A DNA stretch of 64,000 nucleotides from Anisakis pegreffii. Its lineage: Eukaryota; Nematoda; Chromadorea; Rhabditida; Anisakidae. The notes under the pieces were generated by a model. The model saw only the letters and a program-made list of their open reading frames with translations. It did not search any database and was not told the DNA's origin. The position numbers were made by a program, and so were the translations under genes. Positions 15,736 through 27,632 of the stretch are shown here, one piece after another (the first letter of the stretch is position 1; every line of letters starts with the position of its first letter). The stretch lies in assembly GCA_035041965.1 (NCBI GenBank), contig JAPYMA010001200.1, positions 120,710 to 184,709 of the forward strand, in the 5' to 3' direction.

Positions 15736-17656
15736 CGTTGTACGATTGTGATCAAAGATGTCAGTGACTAATTTGTTGGAAGCGATGCAGTGACTAATTA
15801 ATGTGTGATTTGATGATATTGTGGCTTTTGTTTGTGTCGTAAACGCTTATATCTAATGAATTTTGAAATGAATAAATTTCAAAAATCATTTACCTCACAA
15901 TTACGTTTTCCTATAAGATGAGGCTCAATGTGCATAATTTTCATTACGTATAGGCGTGCAACGAACAAAGGTAAAGTGTGATCAAAGTATATGGAAATAT
16001 CAACGTAAAACAACAAATTCATTTAGCATTACACTGAATATATAATAAAGTACAACGTATTAAAACATCAAATATCAATATTCGCATGATTATTATTACT
16101 GTTACTATATAGGATCCTTACCAACAATCAGAGGGAAACAATATTCAGAGAACAACGTCATAAAAGGACAAAACAACATCGTACAGTTACATAACAGCCC
16201 AACGAAAGGTGCTGATTTGATAGAATAAATAAACGATCAATATAAGAGAAGTTATTCCTGAAAGATGGAAAAGTGCAAGCATTAAACGAATTTTATGAAT
16301 GGAGTTAAGATTAGATAACATTTGAGAAACAGCGATCGATATGTGATCGATGCAAATTTCATTGCTCCTCTATTCGCCGAACAGTGAGAAAAATCAGTTG
16401 ATATCGCGGAAACAATAACAACAAATGCACAACAGCACAGCACTGAAATAAACGATCAAGTGCGAATAATCCACTGAGAAGACATCACTGTGACGTACGA
16501 AAAGAAAGTATCCGCTTCAAGAAGCTATTCAATGAAATCTGAATAGTCGCTGTGAAGTTAAAAACATTAAAAATTATCAGAATGACTTATTTGATCATAA
16601 TTAGTAAATATTAAGCAGCAAATGAAAGCACTCTTCAATGGAGAATAAACGAAATTGGGCGCGTTTCATGATCATCACAAAATATTATGGTACATTACTT
16701 TACATACATGACTGATCAGTCAAAACACTTCAAAGTTCGAACTTGATTATGGATACACAATCAACTTTCGATATTGCGATATGTAGAACCTTTTCACATA
16801 ATTCCACGTGGTGAATGCAAAATGTATCAGTTAAAAATTTGAATTCGCGTGGAGAAAAGATTCATTACTTATTTTGTTCTTGCAGCATTGTCGATGTAAC
16901 AATGCATTTGTATGGTAAATGGAAAAATATTACGCAACTTTTAGGTTTGAACATACGAGAGACATGCGAGACAGAGATGAGATGCTGAAATGGATATGAG
17001 AACTGTGTCATTTGTCAACATAAATCAATAAATTTTAACCTAAAAAAATGTCAATCGTTAATTTTTGAAAAATGTGTACCAAAAAAACAAGTAAGAAGTT
17101 AAAGAAACCGGGCGAAAAGAATTTGTGGAAAACTGCTTCAAAAGATGGAGAACAACAACAATAAGAGTGATGCAGTAGTGAGCAAACCGAAGAGAAGAGC
17201 ACAAAAATGCACTGATTATGAAACACATTAACACCTCGACTCAATCAACCCCCACACCACACCATATATGTATAATACCGCAATAATTGCTGGTCACGTG
17301 CACTCAAATATAAATATCCTTTGCGCCATATGACAGTTAAAAAAGCATGACATAAATCAGCAGTCTTTTCTGACCGCAAAATAATCATAGTGAGATGAGA
17401 CGGGACAAAATGTTTGAAGCGGAGCAGGATAATTTACAAAAATGAATGAAACTTTGGTGTTTGAAAGGTAATTATGTTAAATGATAGAGAACAGAAACAG
17501 AAGAATACCTTAATAAAGCACACACGACCCACCTTCAACTAGTTGCTGTAACAGTGCGATGGCAATTAGGAATCAATCAATTAAAAGGTAACAACTTATG
17601 GACAGACCAGAACTAAGCAATAAAATTCTATAAAAAAGAGTGGATATTAGAAACAA

Positions 17657-20600
17657 TTAATCAGTGGATGGATGGTGGTGATGATGTGAAGGGCGTGATG
17701 CGTTTGAAGATGCGCTGTTGACATTCTGCAGCTCAATGGTCTCAAACGATGTTGTTAACTCATCTACATTACCAAGTTCATTCGCCGAGTTCAAGTCATG
17801 GAACAGATCACCACCGCCAAGATCTCGTAAACCACCATCAGATGGCTGAAATGCATTAAACAAGAATTGGAGCCTTTATAAAAATTGTTCAGAATAGTCC
17901 TCATTTATTAGCAGATGAAAGTGGCCAAATTGATTAGAATGATGACAGATGACACAACAAAATGCGAATAAATCAAACGATTACCAAATTGAGCTGTATT
18001 GAATCACTGCCGTCTAAGTTAAAATTGTCTACCTGAAATGCGCTCTGAAAACAAGGAACATACAGTGCAAAGCAAACGCCTCATTTTTAAACTACAAGTA
18101 AGAGTGAAACGGAATATATGATGCCATAATGCTATTTAAAAAAACGATAGCACTGCTTTCTTCTATTAAAGAAACCGGATTTTTCAAATCCAATCCGATG
18201 GAACTGAAATCAACATGAACGGAGCAAAACGAGGCGAAATAAACGAACATCATTTGAAATTAGTGGTACACATGAGGCCATCATGAGTGTACTATCGAAA
18301 CTGTTGTTGTAGGCAATTGGTTGTCGATCGAAAGTATTGGATGGCATTGAGTAGTGTGAATCCGTGAATGTTTCATTTGAAATTGGTGTGACCATCTGAT
18401 GATGGGAGTGATGATGTGATGTGGCTGTTGAGGATGTGGTTGGCACAGCCTCGCCATGCATACCACTCATACTCTCTGCACAATAATCAGCACGCATCGA
18501 TGACGATGGTGCTGTCTCGAGCGATATAAATGTACTCTCACCTGCAAAAATACCACAAACTATGCCAACACAAAGATAATCGTTTAAAGAAAATACAAGT
18601 GAGTGCGCTACAAACCAACTGCAATATACAAACGACTAGACTTACCCATCGGAAGTTGTCCAAGATCAGTATCGAAGTACTTCTGATTGCTGGAATTTGG
18701 CGAACGAGATGAGGCGTTTGGCGACGAAACAGGATTATAATGGTAGCATTCGACGTCGGTGTGCTGCGGTGATTTTGGTTTGGCTTGTCCAGACTCAACT
18801 TGCGTTATTATATGCGTTATACCCGGCTGAAAATTTTACCATTCGTTCTCACTTCTTTTTGATATTCATAAAGGAAGACAACAATATCGCAGCAAAAAAC
18901 TTACCAACGGTAAAGCAGTTGCCTCGAATTGCACATTATCATCCTCGAGCACTGTCGGTGCAGCTTGTTGTTTGGATGCAACTTGAGAACATCCGAATGG
19001 AACACCCCATTCATACGTTTCCACACAAGCTCCGCTTGCGTCTGCACTGCTTGCCGACGAATCTGCAACGAACTCGAATCCAAATATACACGACAAATGA
19101 TCTGAGTAGGTACACGAATGACGAATAAAATAAAAACGAACATTTTCGATGCACTAGAGATTGAGGCGATAACGATGATGTGGCAGCCATGGCAGCCACC
19201 CCACCAGTCATACAAGCAACCTGCGCAGGTCCTTCTTCACTTGGATACGGATCGATCGGCTCGAAGGCATCATACTCACTTGCATACTGAAAATACTCCC
19301 AACAAAACTTTAGAAACGACCAATACTACAGAAAACGACCAAGAACAATAAACATACTAAATAATATCACAAGGAACAATATTGAATGTTAAAAATTCTC
19401 AATAACGCCTAACCGTTTGTGGACAATTAACGAAATTCGTATGATCGGCACTGTGCTGACTCAGCGAACGTCTCACTGAACCGCCGTAAGACAACGATGA
19501 AGACGATCCGCAAACATCTGTTGTAGCTATTGGTGGGGTGGCACCCGGTTGCAGTGTCACGTGACGCATTGCAAACTCCATTTGGTCGAGTGAACGACTG
19601 AATTTTACTCATATTTACGAGTTGATCACATCAATAACGTTACACAAAAAACATTTTTTACGACTCGGTCGCCTATATATATAAACTATAGAAAAGTACG
19701 AAAAAATTCATCGATTGTATTGATCGAAACAACCCTATTTGGATTGTTTTGCTTGCGATCAGTGATTCATCGAAACAAAGTGATAGGTAATCAATAACGA
19801 ACCTGTGATCAGTGACAGGAAGCCGTGACGATGCGTACATATTGCCCAATGATGCGGAACGTGTCTCCGCATAATGTGGCTGATGGGAAGGTGCATAGAA
19901 CGTATTATAATTATCTGAAACTACGAAACATACACTGATGACGACAATATTCTAGACGCTATAGGAATGGAAAGTGATTGCAAAAATGTTGAACAACGGA
20001 AGGAGAATAGTGATGTGAGAAGTGAAATAAAGGAACGAACTTCGATGGAAGAAGTCGACTGACGAAGGCGATGGCGATGATTCAATAGTACTCTCGATAG
20101 CGCCATTCGGTTGATACACTGGACTGCCGATATTGAATGTAGCTGAATCGTTATAACCCGCTGAAAGGTTGCCATTCGAATAATCACTTCATTTGATGAA
20201 TGAACATACGAATGGTGATGAATTGAAAGTGAACCTTTGTTTTGAAGAAATCGATCCACACCGAAATCTCGTCTCGACTGTCCGCTCGCGTTACTATGAT
20301 TACTGGCACTCGGTGAACGCGATACCACCGCCGAGACGGCACCACCCGCTTCTGAGATTTGAGTGGATGGTGGACGTGTACCCGTGTAACTGCTACTACC
20401 ATCTGGCGATTGAGATCGTTCACCAACAAAACTGCAACTCACATTTTTAAATGCAGCTCTACCTTTCGATCGATTTCTTTTAATTACCAGAGATCATTAA
20501 TTTGATTATTAATCACCGATTACTGATTTATTTTCAGATTGCAGTCTAATCGTGGATAGTACAGAATGTGACTACTAACTAACGTACCAGTGAGGTGCTT

Positions 20601-23600
20601 GTTGTACACTGCTGCTTGATGGGGGTGTCCTTTTCTGGCGTTTCTTCTTACCCGGATGAATCTTCTCAGCTGGTGACGGAGTGCCAACGTCCACATCACC
20701 ATCTGAAAATAAAAGGATAGTATAAAAAGCCGTTCTCAAATGACACACTGATCACTTCAATACACTTTCACCACAAACCACTCCATAATCTATTCAAGGA
20801 GGTGATCACTAAAACAGAAATTCACAGAAACAAATCAACAATGATCTGGACAACCTTCTTCATCATCGCCTTCACTCATTTTCGACGCAACGCCAGTATT
20901 CAGCAACATTCTTGTCGCCAATTTCGTCGGTTTCTCGTCAATTGGCTCACTCCTGCCCGGCAGTATTAAAGGCTTTTGAACAACACTGAAACAAACCGAA
21001 TTGACCAAATCCCTAATTAACATGAATAATTTTATATTTCATTAAGTAGGTTCGCCAGGTAAACCTTACATAAGTATATCTTTTCATAACAATGCCAACA
21101 TAATTTATCGGAAATCTCTTAAACAATTTATGAACGACTGTCATTCAATCGACAATTTTTAATGACAGACTTCAGTCCAATCACGGATTATCTATAAACT
21201 CAGGCGTTAATCTCGTTAAACTCTTCAAGCGTTAATCGATCGATCGTTATACGAGAGCATGGTTGGGTTTAAAAATTACCTCGACGATGGCTGAGGTTGT
21301 GGCTGTTGCGGCGCTATATAGGCTGTTCCGTTGGCCCGTCTCCTCCTGACCGGTTTCTTTCGCTTTGTCATTTCATAAGCCTCTTCACCGTGCACTGTTT
21401 TGATATGTTTTCGTAACGATGACGGATCCGTATAACTTTTGGTACAATCGGGCATTACACATTGATATGGCTTCTTAAATTGCACTCTATTCAGTATTAT
21501 TTCATCAAATAAACCTCAAAACTAATTCTTGTGCATCAACGCATTCTTTTATGATGAAAGTCCAGCTCAAAACAAATTTCAAAAATGAATTCAACAAATC
21601 AGATGAAATATTCGAAAAACTCAAAGAATAATGAATCGAGCTGGTGCACGAACCGTATCGGAATGAGTTCGGTTCTGATGTTTGGCACGGTCCGACGCAT
21701 TGCTGAACGCTTTACCACAATTCGCATACTCACATTTGTATGGACGTTCGCCTGTATGCGTTCGCATATGCGTCTTCAAATTTTCCAAACGGCTGTATGA
21801 CTTATCGCAGCCAGGGAACTTAAATTCACATCACCCAATCATTATTATTAGTATCATCACCAAACTCTACTCTATTAAACACAATCATCACCCTTTAAAA
21901 AACACCAAATTCAATATCAATAATGGAAACGAACAAAAAAATGCAACGAAAATCGACAAGACAACCCATATCAATCAATAACACTCACCGAGCAAACGTT
22001 CGGCTTCTCACCGGTGTGTCTTCTCATGTGCACCACGAGCATATACTGCGCTTTGAATGCCTCCTCACGATCACACCCTCTCCACATACAACAATACATT
22101 TTTGATGTTTGCGGCTGTAATCACTCAATACTTAATTATAAAACAATTACAAGTGCTAAACAACAACGACTGCTGCTCACTTGAATGTGTGCAACGAGCA
22201 CATGATCGACAAGTGCTTTCTGTGTACCGAACACTTTGAAGCAACCGTCCCATTCGCACGTCAAATCCTCCAACGTTTCCACATCCACCAACTCGGCTCC
22301 GTTCCCTTCAGTCACCACTTGAGGTTTCGAATTATCCGCATGTTGACGTGTTGTACGTCTGTAACAACATCCTTTTCATAATTAAATTAATCAACAATCA
22401 GTAGAGAGTGAACTCATTACGCAAACAACACAAACACACACACACACCTCGCACTTGACGAAGATGGTGTAACGGAATGTCCATCCATAATATTAACAAT
22501 ATTCTTTTTCGTTTCATGCACTTGTCCATCGCCATAACGTTGAATATGCGTCTTCACAACATGTTCATCATCATCAGCCATGTTCTTGCCATTCCTAAAT
22601 TTGCGATGAACTTACTGCAAAATAAGACAACAAACTGCAATCTTTTTATGCCAAATTCTTTTCACGAAATAATCAACCAAATTCTTTTCACGAAAATTCT
22701 CAATACTAACTTAAACAGAAATGAAATCGGCACACCACTCGGTTTCGAGCAAAACCCGGCGGTCGGGAATCGAACCCGCGATGCACCAATTACCGGTTCG
22801 GGTTCTACCTCTGAACTACGGCGGAGACCGTTCAGTCTCCGCCGTGTGGCTGTGTCAAGATCGCAATCAGTTCTCCAGTGCACATAATGGGAAACTGATC
22901 TGATGAGCGTCAAACGCTACGATCAGAGCGAACTGATCTGTCTAGCAGATAATTAGATAATAGATACAAGCCGGATCATAGCCCGGCTCGGGCTCACAAC
23001 AGTAATGATATTGGTACACCACTCGGTTTCGAGTGAAACTTTCCTTCGAGGTAGCTCGGAGGTAGAGCCCCAACCGGTAATTGGTACGTCGCGGATTCGA
23101 TTCCCGTTCGTGGGGGAAAGTTTTGCTCGGAACCGAGTGGTTACCACTATCATTTCTGTTTAAGTGAATGTTGAGAATGAGCCCGAGCCAGGCTATGATC
23201 CGGCTTGTATCTATTATCTAATTATCTGCCATTAAACAGAAAAGCAAACAAACCTCCGTCGAAATGTATTCTTGTTCTGATCCGCCGACTGCATGCCAAC
23301 TTCATTCTGTAAAATTTACTTTTCATTAAATCCAATCCATCAAACGAGAATGTATAAAATCGAAAGCAGCGAATAAAAACTGCAAACAAACCGAATGAAT
23401 GGTTCGTTGTGTATGTGCCAACGTGTCATGCAATGCGTTGATAACGGCTTGAGAACGATTCAGACTCGCTTCATTATTGATCGCATTCGTATCGTTGTTC
23501 AACGGTCCTGGAGTGACAAGCGATGACCGTATCGATGTCGACGACGCACCGCTATCCGAGAACGTATGCAAACTACTCAATGAACGATCGTTCTTTCGTT

Positions 23601-24359
23601 TCCGACTGTATTCACCCAACGCCAAATCTAAAAACATTCTTCTAATTGAAATGATTGCATAGCACTACTCCTCTTTCATGCTTTCATTGTTGTGTCTCAA
23701 ATGAAATGAAAACGAGAAAGAAGCCGTATCAAACAAGAAATAATATCAGTGATACATCTGCAGATACAGATTAGAAACAATTGCTCAATACTAAATTATG
23801 AGTTGTTTGTGTAAATCATCCGCGTTTTACACTCACTGCAACGATCAGTGATTTGCTCACCATCATCAGAAGACGCACAATAGGATGGATCACTATCCGA
23901 TGAGGAGGCCTTCTTTCGTCGTTTCTTTTTGGTTGTTTTCACATTGGTTTTGGAAGCGGCTGGCGTTTGTCGTTTTGTTGGTGGCTTTCCGAATAAATTT
24001 GACAGTGAGAATACAGGCGTCAATTTCTTGTTCTCATTCTTCACTTTGGGCTCTTTTGACCTCTTTTGTGATCGTTGTCCAGGCTGCTGCTTCGAATTGG
24101 AAGCGCTCAAATTCGATACTTCTCGAGATTCTTTTTTCAGCGGTTTTTTGCCATCATTAGCCGGGGCAGCAGCAACATCATTAGGCACGTAACCAGACGA
24201 TTCATTCCTTTCCTTCGAAGCAGTTTTGCCCAAACCGTTCTCTTCGGATGCAGTACTTGCTGCTGGACTGAGTAGCTTTTGAATTTTGCCCTTCAGACCC
24301 CTTTTCTTCTTCTTTGGTTTTGGACTCGTCTCCTCGGATTTCTGTACTCCAGCCTCCAT
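17657..24359 (-). CDS. tra-1: GLI-family zinc-finger transcription factor, tra-1 orthologue (20 exons, 1168 aa)
   Basis: Exons, 5' to 3' on the minus strand: 24359-23837, 23627-23392, 23306-23254, 22594-22448, 22358-22181, 22114-21989, 21818-21654, 21473-21280, 20985-20855, 20702-20588, 20431-20235, 20160-20041, 19914-19803, 19597-19414, 19286-19142, 19062-18905, 18826-18646, 18541-18249, 18044-17985 and 17845-17657. They sum to 3507 nt with phase kept throughout. Five C2H2 fingers span about residues 354-504: [15 protein letters not shown] (finger 1), [57 protein letters not shown], and [19 protein letters not shown]. These are signature GLI/TRA-1 residues, including the DNA-contacting fingers 4-5. 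The N-terminus is Lys/Ser-rich ([12 protein letters not shown]), suggesting nuclear localisation. The C-terminus is Ser/Pro/His-rich and acidic ([14 protein letters not shown]). In C. elegans TRA-1 is the terminal sex-determination regulator and the only GLI protein (established). Some acceptors are TTTAAG; exon 11 could also begin at 20437. Confidence 0.92.
22690..22830 (-). mobile_element. tRNA-derived SINE copy, minus orientation
   Basis: On the minus strand the order is: A-box-like tagttcagagg, then gaaccggtaattggtgcatc, B box ggttcgattcc (22765-22775), ttttgctcgaaaccgagtgg, gtgtgccgatttcatttctg and tttaagt. A and B boxes at tRNA spacing with no intact acceptor stem indicate a Pol III retroposon, not a functional tRNA. 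Its tail matches the plus-strand copy ending near 23177. Confidence 0.75.
22819..22844. repeat. Perfect 10-bp GC-rich hairpin at the head of the SINE
   Basis: cggcggagac and gtctccgccg flank the 6-nt loop cgttca. It is one of the most GC-rich spots in the window and sits exactly at the 5' end of the minus-orientation SINE, so it may be part of an inverted head or an insertion junction. Confidence 0.8.
22945..23046 (-). mobile_element. SINE tail, minus orientation (left arm of palindrome)
   Basis: On the minus strand it reads gtttcactcgaaaccgagtg ... gagcccgagccgggctatga tccggcttgtatctattatc taattatctgc. This is the reverse complement of the plus-strand segment ending at about 23230, with only a few mismatches, so the two can fold on each other. 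Confidence 0.8.
23047..23230 (+). mobile_element. tRNA-derived SINE copy, plus orientation (right arm of palindrome)
   Basis: Plus-strand order: gaggtagctcggaggtagag (A-box-like), ccaaccggtaattggtacgt, gattcgattcc (B box, about 23093-23103), ttttgctcggaaccgagtgg, accactatcatttctgttta, agcccgagccaggctatgat, then a tail ending taattatctgc. It is head-to-head with the minus-orientation tail at 22945-23046, making an inverted repeat of roughly 100-bp arms around the tRNA-like head. Confidence 0.8.
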
Positions 24360-27300
24360 ACAAGACGATGGGTGAACAAAATAATTTGCTCAGCAATTAT
24401 TAAGCATTAAACTGTCAGTTAACTGGTTAGGTAAATAAATGCACAACCCCGATTCAACGACTGAAATTCCAGTTAAAATTCAGTACGACAACAACAACAA
24501 GACAACGTATAACGCTTCAGCGATACAAAGCAGATGTCAACGACGACACGATACACAAATACTGCAATACAGTTCTCATCAACACTGCACGTATTCGAGT
24601 CTTAATCAACGAAATTAATCGACTTTTTTGAGATTAAGCATTGAATTTTAAAAAACCCTAAGCTAATCACACAAACACTGCTGCTGATAAGATAATTTAT
24701 TGAGTGAATTTCAGTTAATCAACACTGGGTGATTCTTGACTAATTCATTGACTCATGTATTAAGTGGATTAGATGAATGATGATAAAGCGCTCATAAAAA
24801 TAAGTTTCGCTCGTTTTTTTCACCTCTATCGTCTCTGCCACTATTGGATGGAGTCATTCGATCAGTGAAATAAAATCGTATACAGCCACAAAGCCAGCCA
24901 ATAATCACTAAAATGCGTTCAATATAAAACTTGAAAATTGCAACAAAATTTCTCGACGACGAATAAAATTTTCAAAAAACTTCACAAATTCCTTTTCATA
25001 CTTCACATTCTCCACAGGCAAATATCTCACCATAACGACACACTAAACCATTTCTGTGTTCATCTCCACCCGCAAATACAGTTGTTTTAGTGGCTTGAAC
25101 TGCTCTCCCCACTAAACACTACTAACACACCGCTGCCGTCGCCTCACACTCACTCACTCTCTACACACGCTCGCTCGACAACGCGATGCCGCTCGCGATC
25201 GTTAATCGACAACGACAATTGCGAAGGGTCTACGACAATTCGCTTCGTTACAAAGTGCCACTCCGACAATTTGCGAGTGCCTCATCACTGAGTAGATAGG
25301 TGCTTTTTGTCGGAGTTTAGACTTGTCTTTGATGTATCTGTCGGTCACCCGTTAATCAAACAAGCATTCCTGAGAGTGAGCTGCTAAGAAATGTTCGATA
25401 TTGCGAAGAGCAGTCTTCGAGTGGTCGGAGCACACTGTGTGCTGCACATGGATGGGATGCAACATTCAGTGGTGATGTGCATTGCATTGCTGCACAACGA
25501 ACTGCAGCAAGAAATGCTTCGAGCAAGTTTGAATTGATTTTTGGATAGCAGCAACGAGCGCACAGCAAGAGTGCAGAGAGCAGTAGCCTCGAACGAAGAA
25601 CTATTGCTGTGTTACCACCATCACGATGACGTTATGCGGCCAACGACGAGTTTGTTCGTTCGTTTTCTGCGAGGATATTTTTTCCGTTTCCAAGAATATG
25701 AATATGGGAAAAAGAAGAATAAAACTCCCTGTCTAGCGCATTGAATTATAGCTAGAGTTGAGATTAAAGAACGGCGCAAACGCAAAATCTTTCTAGCTCT
25801 AAATGGACGGCTCTAATTTCAATACTCTGGTTTGTTTTGTCAATCTCGTTTATATTTTTAAGTTCAGTGTATTAACAATCAGATGATACCATGCAAAACT
25901 GAGCAAAAAACGCGACTCAATGCGGAAAAATACACAAAAGTTAGAAGATTACGCATGGAAATGCGAGAATAAAGTTGGAATTCAAATACAAAACATTTTC
26001 TTTTCACAACGATAAAGCCGAAAAGTATTTCATGAAATCGAAATACGACAACAATGAAATATTCAGCGATCCCTCAGAAACGGCGAATCTTTGTTGAATG
26101 GTGGACGAATAATGTATTATTTGATTGAATAAAGACAACATCAGTGAATGAAGTGTTTCAGTAAATTAGTCTTTGTTTGTTGAGTGTATGTATGTAAATG
26201 TTGATAATTGATGAAGGTTATTTGGATAAGACGTTAGTTAGCCATTAAATTTGCATTCCAAATCCATTTATAACCATAAAATTTATTCATTTCGAATCGA
26301 ATTTAGTATCTATTCTAATTCGACAATATGTCTGCTCTTTTTTGTTAAAATTTCTCAAATGTAGTTCCTCATTTCAGATGAAATTCTTCCAATACAAATG
26401 CACAATAACTAGTTTCGCTTTGTCCTCAAGTTCAAATGCCCGTTCGTTGTTACGACATCTTTTTTCTTGCAGAGTAAATAACCGAATAATCTTTTCATTC
26501 TGCTCCTTCCATACAAACCTCAAACTGCAAATCACACAGGCAACAGCAATACCGCCACGAGCAGATAGTATGTAACACACCCGCCACAACTAGATAATAT
26601 GGACGAGAGCGATATCTGCTGAATGAAAAAAACAGAATAGTTACTGATGATATAACAGATTGTTATGAATAGAGCTGATATTCAACAAAATATGCTCTGA
26701 TAAGCAATCTTCTCGCTTATTTGATGCATCCATCCAACTTTAGTCTGCATGCAATGAAGTGAAATGATGAATTTTTGAGGTGACTGAGTCGTATTATCTC
26801 GTTTATTGGTTCCATTTGGAATGGTTCTTATTTTATTGGAACGTTGCATGCTTTTGGTTGGTTCTTATTGGAACGAACCGTTTATTGCACGAATCATCGG
26901 CGATTGGTTTCGTGATCAGTTGACAATTAGTGTCTATGGTCGAATTCGTTACGTTATGAACAACAATAAATTTATTACTATTGTCGCGATCAAAATTATT
27001 AGTATTATTGAGATCGATGAATCCGCACAATTTAAAAAATAAAAAGTGACTTTATAGTTCATTTAAAACGATACGTTTAATATCATTTTTATTACCCATT
27101 AGAAAGATTTCTCGGCTCTACTGTATCACTGATAAAAAGCGACAAAAAATGATAAGGATTGATAATAAAAGAATGCACAGCTAGACCGAGAGACGTACAA
27201 GAGAATGCCACATTTTCAAATACAACATTCACAATTTGTATGCTGAAATTTGACGATCGCGAATAACCTTCGCTCTCGTATCGTCACCGTATCAACGTAT

Positions 27301-27360
27301 CATCACTGATGGAATAAATAAGACAAAATAGAAGAAAAATGGACAAAAATGAAACAAAAC
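24360..27360. other. Upstream flank of GLI/tra-1
   Basis: About 3 kb with no convincing coding exon. At 25070-25290 composition shifts to a relatively GC-rich, CACTCACTC/CGCTCG-rich stretch that includes repeated gacaat motifs. This is a plausible promoter-proximal region for the minus-strand GLI gene, but no initiation element can be pinned down. ORFs on both strands here are short and featureless. Confidence 0.4.
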
Positions 27361-27548
27361 CTTCGAGAGATGACGATGACAGAGGGCTGGATAATCCAAA
27401 AGGTGAAATGTTCAGCGGTGTGAACGGTGAGTAGGTTGCCGGTAAAGCGCCCAGTGTTGACGCATTAGCGTTCATTGCAGTGGCACTGTTCGAACTCAAC
27501 TGTTGATCAATGTTACGGCGTTGATATAAGGCCATCAGTGCTGCTTGT
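27361..27548 (-). CDS. Probable exon of an unidentified minus-strand gene
   Basis: Acceptor TATTTCAG precedes 27548 and donor GAAG|GTTTTG follows 27361. The open phase reads QAALMALYQRRNIDQQLSSN, then an Ala/Ser/Asn/Pro-rich stretch with TYSPFTPLNISPFG and SSPLSSSSLE. This is low-complexity sequence typical of regulatory proteins, and it is clearly more protein-like than the surrounding AT-rich DNA. Entry phase is 2, so it cannot join directly to the exon ending at 38913 and needs at least one more exon. A terminal exon at about 27225 would add only a few residues before a stop. The family is not recognised. Confidence 0.45.
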
Positions 27549-27596
27549 CTGAAATATTGCGAAACCATTCAAATGTTATCTCCAATCAACATTCAT

Positions 27597-27632
27597 TTTG
27601 GTATAACATTCAGTTTCGAGAAAAACGGACTC
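27597..27632 (-). mobile_element. Diverged SINE fragment
   Basis: Plus-strand ttggtataacattcagtttc gagaaaaac resembles the ttggtacaccactcggtttc gag(t/c)(g/a)aaac segment of the SINE copies at 22.7-23.05 kb. Only this core is recognisable; no B box remains. Confidence 0.4.

Larger units (their letters stand above)
8700..17656. other. Long gene-poor region upstream of cnd-1 and downstream of GLI/tra-1
   Basis: About 9 kb without a confidently coding exon. It is AT-rich with many ATGAATGAAT-like runs. Items found inside: a telomere-like array (9349-9432), a pair of near-identical 35-bp segments (9234 and 9819), a 30-bp-arm hairpin (12962-13029), a tRNA-derived SINE copy (14998-15100) and a weak two-exon plus-strand candidate (15235-15735). 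An ORF ending at 11955 (ATG at about 11778, short and acidic) has no recognisable family. Its position makes it the most likely place for cnd-1 cis-regulation. Confidence 0.6.
22595..23253 (-). other. SINE-filled intron 3 of GLI/tra-1
   Basis: The intron lies between the exon ending TFRR (23254) and the exon beginning [10 protein letters not shown] (22594). Most of its length is tRNA-derived repeat in opposing orientations, so the intron was probably enlarged by insertion. Both splice sites lie outside the repeats and look intact. Confidence 0.75.

Noticed and set aside
18697..19128. Plus-strand ORF of 143 codons
   Set aside because: Antisense to tra-1 exons 16 and 17, which are fixed by phase continuity with the zinc-finger exons.
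18901..19215. Minus-strand ORF in another frame (ends ...SRQLLYRW)
   Set aside because: It looked coding, but the alternative frame ([13 protein letters not shown]... ending at 18905) is the one that joins exons 15 and 17 in phase and shares their composition.
20037..20041. Alternative donor AGTTC|GTTCCT at the end of tra-1 exon 12
   Set aside because: It would put exon 13 in a frame with an immediate stop; CGAA|GTTCGT keeps phase.
22735..22830. Functional tRNA gene
   Set aside because: A and B boxes are present, but acceptor stem ends do not pair and a long shared non-tRNA tail follows; repeated copies show it is a SINE.
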